This document shows, one piece after another, positions 56,790 to 64,000 of a DNA stretch of 64,000 nucleotides. Where the stretch lies: the NCBI RefSeq assembly GCF_006345825.1, contig NZ_VCIX01000079.1, forward strand, positions 1-64,000. The letters are read 5' to 3'. Source of the stretch: Paenibacillus paridis. Its GTDB lineage: Bacteria > Bacillota > Bacilli > Paenibacillales > Paenibacillaceae. A model generated the notes under the pieces. It had not been told where the DNA came from. It did no database searches and saw nothing but the letters and a program-made list of their open reading frames with translations. Numbering within the stretch: the first letter of the stretch is position 1; each line of letters starts with the position of its first letter. A program made the translations under genes and the position numbers.

Positions 56790-57299
56790 CTATCGATTAT
56801 CTACTTTTTCTGGATAAAGATCATGATTCATCAAGCGATGCTCCGCCATTTGCTCGTATTTTGTTCCCGGTTGTCCCCAGTTGCAGTAAGGGTCGATGGA
56901 GATTCCGCCACGCGGAGTGAACTTACCCCATACCTCGATATATCGAGGGTTCATCAAGGCAATTAAATCATTCATGATGATGTTCATGCAGTCCTCGTGA
57001 AAATCGCCGTGATTGCGGAAGCTGAACAAATACAGCTTGAGTGACTTGCTTTCTACCATTTTTTGATCCGGGATATACGAAATATAGATCGTTGCAAAAT
57101 CAGGCTGTCCCGTCATCGGGCATAGGCTTGTAAATTCGGGGCAATTGAATTTAACAAAATAGTCCCGGTTCGGATGCTTGTTATCGAAGGCCTCCAAAAT
57201 TTCCGGTGAATAATTGAATAAATATTGTGTCCCCTGATTGCCAAGCAGCGTTACACCGCTTAGCTCCTCCTTGCTTCTTCCTTCCATGTCCAGCGCCAT
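56790..57299 (-). CDS. queF: NADPH-dependent 7-cyano-7-deazaguanine reductase
   Basis: A 169-residue tunnel-fold enzyme that reduces preQ0 to preQ1. The family motif is [15 protein letters not shown] (then GDFHED), and the catalytic cysteine and aspartate are in [12 protein letters not shown]. The start is uncertain: ATG 57299 (MALDMEGRS), ATG 57308 and ATG 57287 are in frame and all lie near GGAAGG/AAAGG sites. It is the last gene of the queC-queD-queE-queF operon. Confidence 0.93.
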   Translation of the reverse strand: MALDMEGRSKEELSGVTLLGNQGTQYLFNYSPEILEAFDNKHPNRDYFVKFNCPEFTSLCPMTGQPDFATIYISYIPDQKMVESKSLKLYLFSFRNHGDFHEDCMNIIMNDLIALMNPRYIEVWGKFTPRGGISIDPYCNWGQPGTKYEQMAEHRLMNHDLYPEKVDNR

Positions 57300-57317
57300 C
57301 CTTTCCATTTCCTTCTT

Positions 57318-58049
57318 TTATACGCCCTTTTTGTTGCCCCATACCCACGTATGCAGCTGCGGGAGCACATGCACCCGATTCAGCTCGGGGTTAGGCATCA
57401 CTCTATCGATCAGCCATTCATAGCGTTCTACCAAATAAGGCAGCATGCGCTGCGGCTCCGTTTCCTGCAGCTGTCCGTTCCCCGCCTGCACGTAGAAAGG
57501 AACCTTCGGATACCGCAAATGGACATAAGTCGCATATTCCAGATCCTCGTCGTCAAATACGACCGTCTTTAGGCAAAAGCTCACAGCTCGTTTTTCCAGC
57601 TTGGCTACAATATCATCGAGTACCGCCCAATCCGTCTTCATGCCAGAGCTCGGCGGCTTGGGCGAGAGGGTCAGGTCGTCAATGAGCCAAAACCAATCCT
57701 GCCAGCGGCTGCCTTGCGTCTCCAGAGCAACGCTAATATCCCGCTCATGAAGCTCCTCGATCAAGGTTCCGAGCTGAGGCAGCAATGCCGGATTCCCGCC
57801 GGAAATCGTAACATGGTCAAAGGAATTTCCGCCGATCTGCATGAGCTGCTCCATAACCTCATAAGCCGTCAGCATGCGAATATCGCCTTTGGCGCTGCCG
57901 TCCCATGTAAATGCCGAGTCGCACCAGGAGCAGCTGTAATCACAGCCCGCCGTACGGATAAACATCGTTTTCCGGCCAATGACCATGCCTTCCCCTTGAA
58001 CGGTTGGCCCGAACACTTCCAATACCGGAATCCGTTTAATGGCTTGCAT
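57318..58049 (-). CDS. queE: 7-carboxy-7-deazaguanine synthase (radical SAM)
   Basis: A 243-residue radical SAM enzyme that turns 6-carboxytetrahydropterin into 7-carboxy-7-deazaguanine. The cluster motif CDYSCSWCD (C-x3-C-x2-C) is near residue 39, after LEVFGPTVQGEG, the family's opening segment. ATG 58049 follows AAAGGCGGGG and overlaps the queD end by 14 bases. The longer open frame upstream is the queD region in another frame. Confidence 0.94.
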   Translation of the reverse strand: MQAIKRIPVLEVFGPTVQGEGMVIGRKTMFIRTAGCDYSCSWCDSAFTWDGSAKGDIRMLTAYEVMEQLMQIGGNSFDHVTISGGNPALLPQLGTLIEELHERDISVALETQGSRWQDWFWLIDDLTLSPKPPSSGMKTDWAVLDDIVAKLEKRAVSFCLKTVVFDDEDLEYATYVHLRYPKVPFYVQAGNGQLQETEPQRMLPYLVERYEWLIDRVMPNPELNRVHVLPQLHTWVWGNKKGV

Positions 58050-58491
58050 CTTGCCCCGCCTTTCTGCGCGGACGATAGATGCAATAGCTCGTAGGCGTCT
58101 CCCGCAAATACACTTGTATGCACTGTGGGCGATTTGGCATACCGTCCAAATGAGCTTGCACGAGCTCATAAATCGTTCGCGCTACAACCTCGGTCGTCGG
58201 AAAGCGTTCCGGCTCGTCGTCCCGGAAGCTCACTTTGTCGTCATTAAGAAGCGTATGGTCAAAGCGATCATGAATGAGCTTTTTTATGATTGCAAAATTA
58301 ACAAGAAAACCAGCTGTATCCAGCTCATCCCCAGCTACCGTTACATTCGCATAATAAGTGTGCCCATGTACCTGGCGGCATTTGCCGGCTTCCTCGGCAG
58401 GTATAAAGTGCGCCGCCGCAAAATGAAAATCCTTGTTCAGCTCATAACTATAATTATGGAGGGGCGCAGGATATACCTGCTGAAGCATCAT
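58036..58491 (-). CDS. queD: 6-carboxytetrahydropterin synthase
   Basis: A 151-residue tunnel-fold enzyme that makes 6-carboxytetrahydropterin from 7,8-dihydroneopterin triphosphate. Zinc histidines are in DFHFAAAHF and QVHGHTY, and the catalytic cysteine in [16 protein letters not shown] and LRETPTS are also conserved. Start ATG 58491 (one of two adjacent) has TGGAG upstream and overlaps the queC stop by four bases. Confidence 0.94.
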   Translation of the reverse strand: MMLQQVYPAPLHNYSYELNKDFHFAAAHFIPAEEAGKCRQVHGHTYYANVTVAGDELDTAGFLVNFAIIKKLIHDRFDHTLLNDDKVSFRDDEPERFPTTEVVARTIYELVQAHLDGMPNRPQCIQVYLRETPTSYCIYRPRRKAGQDASH

Positions 58492-59153
58492 CGCTTCAAC
58501 TCCAGAATACGTCTGGCCAAATAATCGTCCAGCCCCTTCTTTCGAAGCTGACATGCCGGACAATGCCCGCAGCCGTCCGAGATGATGCCGTTATAGCAGG
58601 TTAACGTTTTCTCACGCACGAATTGGAATGCGCCTAGCGTTTCTGCGAGATCCCATGTCTCTGCTTTATTCAGCCACATGAGCGGAGTTTCGATGACAAA
58701 CGAATAATCCATAGATAAATTCAAGGTGACGTTGAGCGATTTAACAAAAATATCTCGGCAATCCGGATATCCGCTAAAATCCGTCTCGCACACGCCCGTT
58801 ACGATATGCTTCGCGCTAAGCTGCTTGGCGAGTATAGCCGCAAAGGTGAGAAATAATAGATTGCGTCCGTCCACAAAGGTCGTCGGAAGCTCGCCTTCTT
58901 TTTGTTCAATGGCGATATCGTCCCTCGTAAGCGCGTTAGGCGCCAGTTGATTAAGAAGCGACATATCAAGCACATGATGCTTGATGCCGAGCTCCTTGGC
59001 AATATCGGCCGCGCAATCGAGCTCCAGCTTATGCCGTTGTCCATAGTTGAACGTGATTGCCTCTACCTCGGAGAAACGCTCCATGGCCCAAAATAGGCAA
59101 GTCGTGCTGTCCTGGCCGCCGCTGAATACGACAACCGCTTTTTCTTTTTTCAT
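58488..59153 (-). CDS. queC: 7-cyano-7-deazaguanine (preQ0) synthase
   Basis: A 221-residue ATP-dependent enzyme that makes preQ0 from 7-carboxy-7-deazaguanine and ammonia. The PP-loop is [11 protein letters not shown] at residues 8-18, and the zinc site is the C-terminal [16 protein letters not shown] cluster. GAGAGGGAG lies before the ATG. First gene of the operon, under a preQ1 riboswitch. Confidence 0.96.
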   Translation of the reverse strand: MKKEKAVVVFSGGQDSTTCLFWAMERFSEVEAITFNYGQRHKLELDCAADIAKELGIKHHVLDMSLLNQLAPNALTRDDIAIEQKEGELPTTFVDGRNLLFLTFAAILAKQLSAKHIVTGVCETDFSGYPDCRDIFVKSLNVTLNLSMDYSFVIETPLMWLNKAETWDLAETLGAFQFVREKTLTCYNGIISDGCGHCPACQLRKKGLDDYLARRILELKR

Positions 59154-59214
59154 GCTGCATCTCCCTCTCTGGTTTGAGAAGACAGAGATCGCCTGACATC
59201 CTTCTGTATGTAGC

Positions 59215-59264
59215 TAAAAAACCAAAGAAACGGCGCGAAGCAGTAACACGCCCACTTCGCGCCG
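59215..59264 (-). terminator. preQ1 riboswitch terminator
   Basis: On the minus strand CGGCGCGAAG / CTTCGCGCCG arms are followed by TTTCTTTGGTTTTTT. An upstream hairpin GCAAAACGA / TCGTTTTTGC (59268-59307) between it and the aptamer could be the alternative (anti-terminating) fold. Confidence 0.85.
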
Positions 59265-59308
59265 AACGCAAAAACGACGCTGTCACCTGACGGGACAATC
59301 GTTTTGCA

Positions 59309-59340
59309 TAGTTTTTTATAGAGGGAGTTCGCGAACCTCT
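59309..59340 (-). ncRNA. preQ1-I riboswitch
   Basis: The compact aptamer AGAGGTTCGCGAACTCCCTC followed by TATAAAAAACTA on the minus strand matches the Bacillus queC preQ1 class I aptamer, with the P1 stem, C-rich loop and A-rich tail that form the pseudoknot. It lies about 155 bases before queC and should stop transcription when preQ1 is abundant. Confidence 0.95.
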
Positions 59341-59406
59341 CCCGGCTGCCTATTCCGCCTTGCGGCAGGGCTCCGGAATTTCTTCTTTAGTTGTTTATTC
59401 TCCTGT

Positions 59407-59415
59407 ACTATAGCA
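59407..59415 (-). promoter_or_regulatory. Extended -10 promoter of the queuosine operon
   Basis: TGCTATAGT on the minus strand (-10 59412-59407), about 65 bases before the aptamer. Confidence 0.55.
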
Positions 59416-59488
59416 TAGCTCCGCCTGAATGGAAACAGACAGAATTTGACGGCTGCAGTGCCTGTTGAGCTTAATCTTCTGCGAGAAC

Positions 59489-60010
59489 TTAGATCGTAAG
59501 CTCTCCCAGTTTCTTCAGCGTCTGGAGCATATGCTTGACCAGATCTCGAATGTCATCCATTTGCTCCTCGCTTATTTTACGGTTGAAGTTCAGTTCGATG
59601 ACATTCGTGTAGATGGGCACCTCTGCTCCGAACAGATAACTGATCGTTTGCGTCGGTGCGAGCTCTGGCTCCCATATCCGCTGCATGATTTGCTCCACCT
59701 CCCGGCATTGCTCGTCCATATTCCGAACCTGCATATGGAACCGAAGCCGGAGAGTGCAGGCTGGCTCCTCTCCCTTAAGCTCCAATATTTCTGCTGCTAG
59801 CTCCTTAAGGGAGGCCGTCAACTGGATTTCAGCGAAAGCTTCAGGACGTTCCGTCAGCTTGAACTGAAGCGTAAACTCGCGTGACATGACAGCCATATCC
59901 AGCCGGTCAATTCGGTTCGTTATATCAATCTTTCGATCCAGCGTGTCCAGATCATAAAGACGATTCTCAAAGGCTACCTTTAAATTTTCAAAAACGGTGG
60001 GATCAAACAT
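59489..60010 (-). CDS. Hypothetical protein, unknown
   Basis: A 173-residue protein, mainly alpha/beta, acidic, without signal peptide or known motif. It begins MFDPTVFENLKVAFENRLYDLD. I do not recognise the family, though similar proteins of this length with this beginning are found in Bacillales. GAGAGGAAG lies seven to eight bases before the ATG, so it is a real gene. Single-gene unit. Confidence 0.75.
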   Translation of the reverse strand: MFDPTVFENLKVAFENRLYDLDTLDRKIDITNRIDRLDMAVMSREFTLQFKLTERPEAFAEIQLTASLKELAAEILELKGEEPACTLRLRFHMQVRNMDEQCREVEQIMQRIWEPELAPTQTISYLFGAEVPIYTNVIELNFNRKISEEQMDDIRDLVKHMLQTLKKLGELTI

Positions 60011-60115
60011 GATTGCTTCCTCTCTTTTGCTGCCTGGTTATGTTAGCTATTGTAGTCCAAATGGACGATAGAATCGAGAGTTCTTTTGCAATTATTTTAG
60101 ACAGCTAGGTTATGC

Positions 60116-61222
60116 TTACGATTTCAAGTAAAGGGATAGCGGAGATAACCCCAGCTCGCGCACACCATCCGCTACTAAACCTGCGATAACGATGCCTCCA
60201 TGCTCTTGCAAATGGGTATCGTCCTTGGCGCCTTCAGGAAAATGAATAAACTCACCGGGATACGCCCACATAAACAAAGCCTTCGAGGGCTCGTCTCCCA
60301 GCACCTCATAGAGCGTCTTGCTCTTCGCAGCCAAATCAATGAGCGGCACAGCCAGCTCTGATGCCAGCTCCTTCATCCCTAGCAAATAATCGCCATGCGT
60401 GTCGATAATCCGGCCATGCTCATCAAATTTGCGGCGATGCATCGGCGTAATCAGCACCGGCCTTGCGCCGCGTGCGCGGGCTTCCTCTACATAGACAGCC
60501 AGCATTTCCTTATAGCTGCCGAACGGCTCCGTCGCTCGTTCCGCGTCCGGCTTCTCATCATTGTGCCCGAACTGAATCCACAAATCATCACCCGGCTTGA
60601 TTTGCTCCACAATCGCAGCCAGCCTGCCCTCGTCGATGAAGCTCTTCGAGCTTCTGCCCGACATGGCATGGTTGTCGATGGCCACGTCGGTTTTAAAATA
60701 GAGCGGCAGCATTTGTCCCCATCCGGCATACGGGAACGTGTCCTGATCCGTTACGGTGGAATCGCCCGCCAAATAAATCGTCGTCGCCTGCTTCGCCTCA
60801 TCGATGCAAAGCGCGTTAATGCGCGGCGCAATGCCCGAGAAGGCGAGCCTCAGGCATCCGTCCGTAACCTTGACTGTGAAGCTGTGCACCGCATATTGCC
60901 CTGCGGAAGTCGTTACTTTATGAAGCACGATCCGGCCTACTCCATACTTTAATGAAGTGCTGGTCGGTGCAATTGCATCTCCGACCGTTGCGGTTATCGT
61001 GTATAGGCCATTTGGCAGATCAACCGCAAACACCGCTTCTAGCGGGATGCAGAATGCGCCGTGCAGGCGATCCGACTCGTCCCGGTTGCGGGAGCTGACA
61101 CGCTCAGCAGACTCGAAACCGTAGCCCGGCACCTCGCTGTACAGCGTCGTGGGAAGCACTTGGATATATGGGGAAGCCGGAGCATTACCGATTCCAAAAT
61201 CGAATTTTAACGAAATTGCCAT
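60116..61222 (-). CDS. CE12-type rhamnogalacturonan acetylesterase (SGNH)
   Basis: A 368-residue protein. The N-terminal domain (about 1-145, FDFGIG ... YSEVPGYGFES) is a galactose-binding-like jelly roll seen in plant-polysaccharide enzymes. The C-terminal SGNH esterase has GDST (nucleophile Ser, near 153), G in HAMSGRSS, FGHND (Asn) and DDTHLQEHGG (catalytic Asp and His). Relatives such as Bacillus YesT/YxiM remove acetyl groups from pectin's rhamnogalacturonan. No signal peptide is seen, so it acts on oligomers inside the cell. No other pectin genes are adjacent. Confidence 0.9.
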   Translation of the reverse strand: MAISLKFDFGIGNAPASPYIQVLPTTLYSEVPGYGFESAERVSSRNRDESDRLHGAFCIPLEAVFAVDLPNGLYTITATVGDAIAPTSTSLKYGVGRIVLHKVTTSAGQYAVHSFTVKVTDGCLRLAFSGIAPRINALCIDEAKQATTIYLAGDSTVTDQDTFPYAGWGQMLPLYFKTDVAIDNHAMSGRSSKSFIDEGRLAAIVEQIKPGDDLWIQFGHNDEKPDAERATEPFGSYKEMLAVYVEEARARGARPVLITPMHRRKFDEHGRIIDTHGDYLLGMKELASELAVPLIDLAAKSKTLYEVLGDEPSKALFMWAYPGEFIHFPEGAKDDTHLQEHGGIVIAGLVADGVRELGLSPLSLYLKS

Positions 61223-61404
61223 ACCTGCACCATCCTATACTATGATTGTTTTAGTAATAGCATATCAAATCCCATTGCGATAGGAAGTCAATAATTCGGT
61301 TAATTTGTTTAAAATTCAGACCAGCTTCAGCTTTCTTCACCAGTTAGATCGTGTGCATCACCTGGAGCAGGATATGACAAAAAGGTGTAGATTGGCGGCA
61401 AAGT

Positions 61405-61432
61405 TTGCGTTACCTGCGGAATTCCGTATACT
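61405..61432 (+). promoter_or_regulatory. Promoter of the J-domain-like gene
   Basis: TTGCGT (61405-61410) and TATACT (61427-61432) with a 16-base spacer, which contains the palindrome CGGAATTCCG. About 50 bases before the start codon. Confidence 0.55.
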
Positions 61433-61480
61433 TATAGATAGGAATCATTCAGGACCTATTTACTAATTGAGGTGACACAG

Positions 61481-62383
61481 GTGGAAGAGTTGAAACAAGC
61501 CTATCAAACGATGGGTCTGCCGGAGCTTGCGGCCAAAGAGGAAGTAGAGAAACGCTATACAACACTGATGCGCCAAGCCCGCTCAAGAACGCAGCAGCAA
61601 AAGGAAGGCACAGCGGATGCGGAGGATTCTTTCGCGAAAATTACGCAAGCGTACCGGCTGATTCTCGAGTATGAGGATCGTAAGCTGACCGACGCCTTCA
61701 ACGAACAAGAATATGGAAAATACAAGAAAATGGCTGGACAAGCCCAGAAGATGGACCATTTCTGGCGTTATTACAAATTTCATACGCTTGGGGCCATTGC
61801 AGCAGTCGCACTTATCATCTACGGGGTCATCAGCTTCATGAACTATCGCGAGGAACAAGAACGGCTAGCCAATCTGCCGCCCATTGATTTGAACGTCTCC
61901 TTCATGGGCAATTACATGCTGAAGGACGATGCTCCAAAGGAAGAACCTCTTGAAAACGCGCTTTTGACAGCGTTTCCGGAATGGCAGAGATTCGTTACAA
62001 CGCTGACCTTCGTTCCCGCTGATCAGCAGTCTCAGTACGCTTACATGCAGAAGGCGGTTCTAATTCTGGCTACCGAGCATCCCGATGTTTACGTCATGGA
62101 TAAAAACATTTTCGAGTGGGTCGGCGCGCAAGGTGTTCTGATCAACCTCGATGATGATGTAAACGGAGACTTGAAGCCACTGTTAAAAAGCGGACTTGCC
62201 AAAACGCTTAAAACCGACGAGGATACGGCAGAGCATGTTTACGGCATTGACCTGACAAACAGTGCGCTTGCCGACCAATTGCCGCTTTACAAAGAGAGCA
62301 TGATCGTCGGGATTCGTCCTGACAGCAAAAACCCGGAAAAAGCGAAGGCATTCATTAAAAAATATCTTGCTACGATTGACTAA
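61481..62383 (+). CDS. Membrane protein with a degenerate J-domain
   Basis: A 300-residue protein. Residues about 5-65 (LKQAYQTMGLPELAAKEEVEKRYTTLMRQAR ... ITQAYRLILEYEDR) look like a DnaJ J-domain, but the HPD tripeptide that stimulates DnaK is absent. One membrane helix (about 98-115) follows, then a periplasmic-side alpha/beta domain of unknown type with similarity in style to extracellular solute-binding proteins. GTG 61481 follows GAGGTG at six bases; the frame is open to 61472. It may be a membrane scaffolding protein; the role is unknown. Confidence 0.75.
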   Translation: MEELKQAYQTMGLPELAAKEEVEKRYTTLMRQARSRTQQQKEGTADAEDSFAKITQAYRLILEYEDRKLTDAFNEQEYGKYKKMAGQAQKMDHFWRYYKFHTLGAIAAVALIIYGVISFMNYREEQERLANLPPIDLNVSFMGNYMLKDDAPKEEPLENALLTAFPEWQRFVTTLTFVPADQQSQYAYMQKAVLILATEHPDVYVMDKNIFEWVGAQGVLINLDDDVNGDLKPLLKSGLAKTLKTDEDTAEHVYGIDLTNSALADQLPLYKESMIVGIRPDSKNPEKAKAFIKKYLATID

Positions 62384-62401
62384 TCAATCAGCAATAAGCC
62401 A

Positions 62402-62447
62402 AATGGCCGCCTGCATCTTGATGATGCAGGCGGCCGTTTGGTTTTTT
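62402..62447 (+). terminator. Terminator of the J-domain-like gene
   Basis: Arms GGCCGCCTGCATC / GATGCAGGCGGCC around a TTGAT loop, followed by GTTTGGTTTTTT, overlapping the stop of the convergent gene. Confidence 0.92.
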
Positions 62448-62808
62448 ATGAAACGACAGCAAAAACAAGCAAATAGATCGCCATAACAAAGAAAATAAAC
62501 AGGATGTATTTCAGTAACCTAAAATTCGCTTCGTGAGCATTCAGTTTCAAGACTTTGATATAATAAAAGATCGTCCCAAATATAATGGCTAATGCAGGGG
62601 AAATGAAAAGCAGCATTTGAATATCCTTATCTCCTGACGACAAGTAGACTAACAAGTCGATAAACAAAGAAATTAATGCACCGATAACATAATATTTTAT
62701 TCTTTCTATGAAAACATACCGTCTGTAGTTTTTGATCCCTTCGATTGCGCTAAAGATGGAGCACAGCACTAACAGGCAACCGATTCCTCCCAAGATATAC
62801 TTCTCCAA
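62446..62808 (-). CDS. Small four-helix membrane protein, unknown
   Basis: A 120-residue hydrophobic protein with four predicted helices and no recognised family. TTG 62808 is chosen: GGGAGAGAG lies before it and it starts five bases after the stop of the FadR-type regulator, which shows co-transcription. The frame opens at 62850 inside that gene. It may be a membrane factor related to the lut locus, but this rests only on position. Confidence 0.65.
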   Translation of the reverse strand: MEKYILGGIGCLLVLCSIFSAIEGIKNYRRYVFIERIKYYVIGALISLFIDLLVYLSSGDKDIQMLLFISPALAIIFGTIFYYIKVLKLNAHEANFRLLKYILFIFFVMAIYLLVFAVVS

Positions 62809-62812
62809 ACTG

Positions 62813-63538
62813 CTAGCTCTCTCCCAAATGCTTGCGCACAATACTCTCAATATGCTGCAAATGCTGCTTCATCCGCTCGGCTGCGAGCTCCGCATTCTGC
62901 TGCAATATCGCTTCGAAGATGGCGGAGTGCTCGGTATACAGCTGTTCTGCCACCGCTGTGCTTGCATATAGCTCAACCCGTCTAATATCGTGAATCGCCG
63001 TTTCAATATGATTCATAATCGATTCGAATAAATGAACCATAATCGAGTTATGGGTCGCTTTGGCAAGCGTCAGATGAAATTGGAGATCTAATCTCTCACC
63101 TTCCGACTCATCTCCGACCGTTCGCTTCATCTCCGCTATCAGATTAGCCAGCTGCCTGATATCCTGCTCCGTCCGCTTGGCGGCTGCAATCGCTGCATTA
63201 GACACCTCTAACGACTCGCGAGCTTCCAGCAGCTCAAGAACCGTATTCCTGTTCATCCTTAGGGAGGCCAGCTCAGGAATCTCCACGTCGACAGGAGCGC
63301 TGCGGATGACGCGACAGCCGCCTCCCTGCCGAATATCGATGAGCCCCATCGCTTTCAGCGCGCTGAGCGCCTCTCGCGTCGTAGAGCGGCCTACGCCAAA
63401 CTGCTCGGACATCTCCTTTGTCGAAGGCAGCTTGTCGCCTACCTTGAGCTTGCCATCGACGATAAGCCGTTTGACCTGCTCCGTAATTTCTTCATAATGA
63501 TTGCGCTTCGATAGCTTTTCTACTTCTAATGACGGCAT
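62813..63538 (-). CDS. lutR: FadR/GntR-type regulator with FCD domain, LutR-like
   Basis: A 241-residue regulator with an N-terminal GntR winged helix (about 12-72; GKLKVGDKLPSTKEMSEQFGVGRSTTREALSALKAMGL) and a C-terminal FCD ligand domain (about 95-230) with the metal-binding histidines in DLQFHLTLAKATHN and HSAIFEAI. In Bacillus, LutR represses the lutABC lactate genes and responds to lactate; the LutC gene lies directly upstream. The gene name rests on this context. Confidence 0.85.
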   Translation of the reverse strand: MPSLEVEKLSKRNHYEEITEQVKRLIVDGKLKVGDKLPSTKEMSEQFGVGRSTTREALSALKAMGLIDIRQGGGCRVIRSAPVDVEIPELASLRMNRNTVLELLEARESLEVSNAAIAAAKRTEQDIRQLANLIAEMKRTVGDESEGERLDLQFHLTLAKATHNSIMVHLFESIMNHIETAIHDIRRVELYASTAVAEQLYTEHSAIFEAILQQNAELAAERMKQHLQHIESIVRKHLGES

Positions 63539-63635
63539 AGCAGCCGGTCACCTCCCAAGCGTAAAAGCCGACGCCTCCCTGCGGCGGCGACAACTCTTAA
63601 CATCACGCTTCACATCTTCCTCTGATATATGGATT

Positions 63636-64000
63636 TTACCCCACAAGCAGGGCATACACAATGCCGGGACCATGCACTCCGATCGTCAAGTCATTTTCAA
63701 TATCGGACGAGCGGCTCGGGCCAGATATAAAATGAATGCCCGCAGGCAGCTTCTCGCGACCCGCCTCGTCAAACGTCACGAGCACCTCGCCGAGCCTCGT
63801 TTTCAAACGCTCCAGCGGAATAATGATAATGAGCACCGTGGGCAGCAAGCTCACGGAACGCCCTTTTTCAGGGGAAGACAAAACCGTTACAGAACCCGTA
63901 TAGGCGACCGCATGATCGGCCATGACGATCCCAAAATCCGCTTCGGCCGCGCGCGCGCGCCAATACTGATCCGCATCCGTATTCCAAACGGATACTTGCG
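63636..64000 (-). CDS. lutC: Lactate utilisation protein C (LUD domain), partial
   Basis: The C-terminal end of a LutC/YkgG-family protein; the start lies beyond the window. The visible part has VWNTDADQYWRARAAEADFGIV, then MADHAVAYTGSVTV and the C-terminal GPSRSSDIENDLTIGVHGP motif typical of LUD-domain proteins. LutC works with LutA and LutB to oxidise L-lactate to pyruvate through iron-sulfur clusters. The lutR gene follows 97 bases later on the same strand, so lutA and lutB are expected to the right of the window. Confidence 0.88.
   Translation of the reverse strand, partial: QVSVWNTDADQYWRARAAEADFGIVMADHAVAYTGSVTVLSSPEKGRSVSLLPTVLIIIIPLERLKTRLGEVLVTFDEAGREKLPAGIHFISGPSRSSDIENDLTIGVHGPGIVYALLVG

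Overview
The window looks like a stretch of chromosome from a spore-forming, monoderm Bacillales bacterium, most likely Paenibacillaceae (Paenibacillus or a close relative). This is an inference from several things seen together: Bacillus-type gene families (hemE-hemH-hemY order, YtxH, DUF948, YtmP-like small proteins, LutR/LutC, SepM-like protease, LtaS-like enzyme), strong AGGAGG-type ribosome binding sites, frequent TTG/GTG starts, intrinsic terminators after most units, TPP and preQ1 riboswitches of the Bacillus type, and perfect Spo0A-type boxes. No rRNA, tRNA, CRISPR array or intact insertion sequence is visible.

Layout. 0.4-7 kb (minus strand): a DUF92 membrane protein, a glycerophosphodiester phosphodiesterase, a CapA-like anchored phosphoesterase, then the coproporphyrin-dependent heme genes hemE-hemH-hemY. 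7.2-17.9 kb: a complete monoderm type IV pilus locus (pilB, pilT, pilC, a major pilin, a prepilin peptidase, two minor prepilins on the opposite strand, a large PilX-like protein with a beta-solenoid repeat domain, and pilM-pilN-pilO). Upstream of pilB lie a good sigma-A promoter with a palindrome in its spacer and two perfect inverted Spo0A boxes. 18.3-26 kb: an MFS transporter possibly read from a leaderless mRNA, a 112-bp tandem repeat array, an O-methyltransferase, an RlmL-like rRNA methyltransferase, an LtaS-like enzyme and a SepM-like PDZ/Lon protease with an unusual membrane domain.

26-41.8 kb: small-gene territory. It holds a DUF3990 (ADP-ribosyltransferase-fold) gene overlapping a small partner gene, a DUF1450 protein, a HesB-like protein whose cysteines are replaced by histidines, DUF1232, an M14 peptidase, glutamate racemase, an EmrB/QacA-type efflux pump with an operator over its promoter, an SDR, a cyclomaltodextrinase, glgC, YtxH and DUF948 proteins, a SufR-like regulator, a HepT-like protein with a tiny membrane protein in front of it, a stand-alone CuA cupredoxin, a hypothetical gene behind a perfect 20-bp LexA-like palindrome, and a lone holin. 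42-53.9 kb: a methyltransferase, a Cache-GGDEF diguanylate cyclase, an ArsR/MFS divergent pair, an AlkD-like repair protein, a secreted SLH-like protein, a DUF606-Crp-DUF606 cluster, a Nudix hydrolase and an AT-rich patch with orphan genes and one frameshifted gene. 53.9-64 kb: TPP riboswitch plus thiD, a membrane-anchored serine hydrolase, the preQ1 riboswitch-controlled queC-queD-queE-queF operon, a CE12-type esterase, a degenerate J-domain membrane protein and the start of a lactate-utilisation (lut) locus cut by the window end.

Most units are ordinary housekeeping or accessory metabolism. The parts that are least explained by known biology are the 112-bp repeat array with regularly spaced near-palindromes, the PilX/beta-solenoid fusion inside the pilus locus, the DUF3990 overlapping gene pair, the cysteine-less HesB protein and the LexA-like palindrome in front of an unknown gene.
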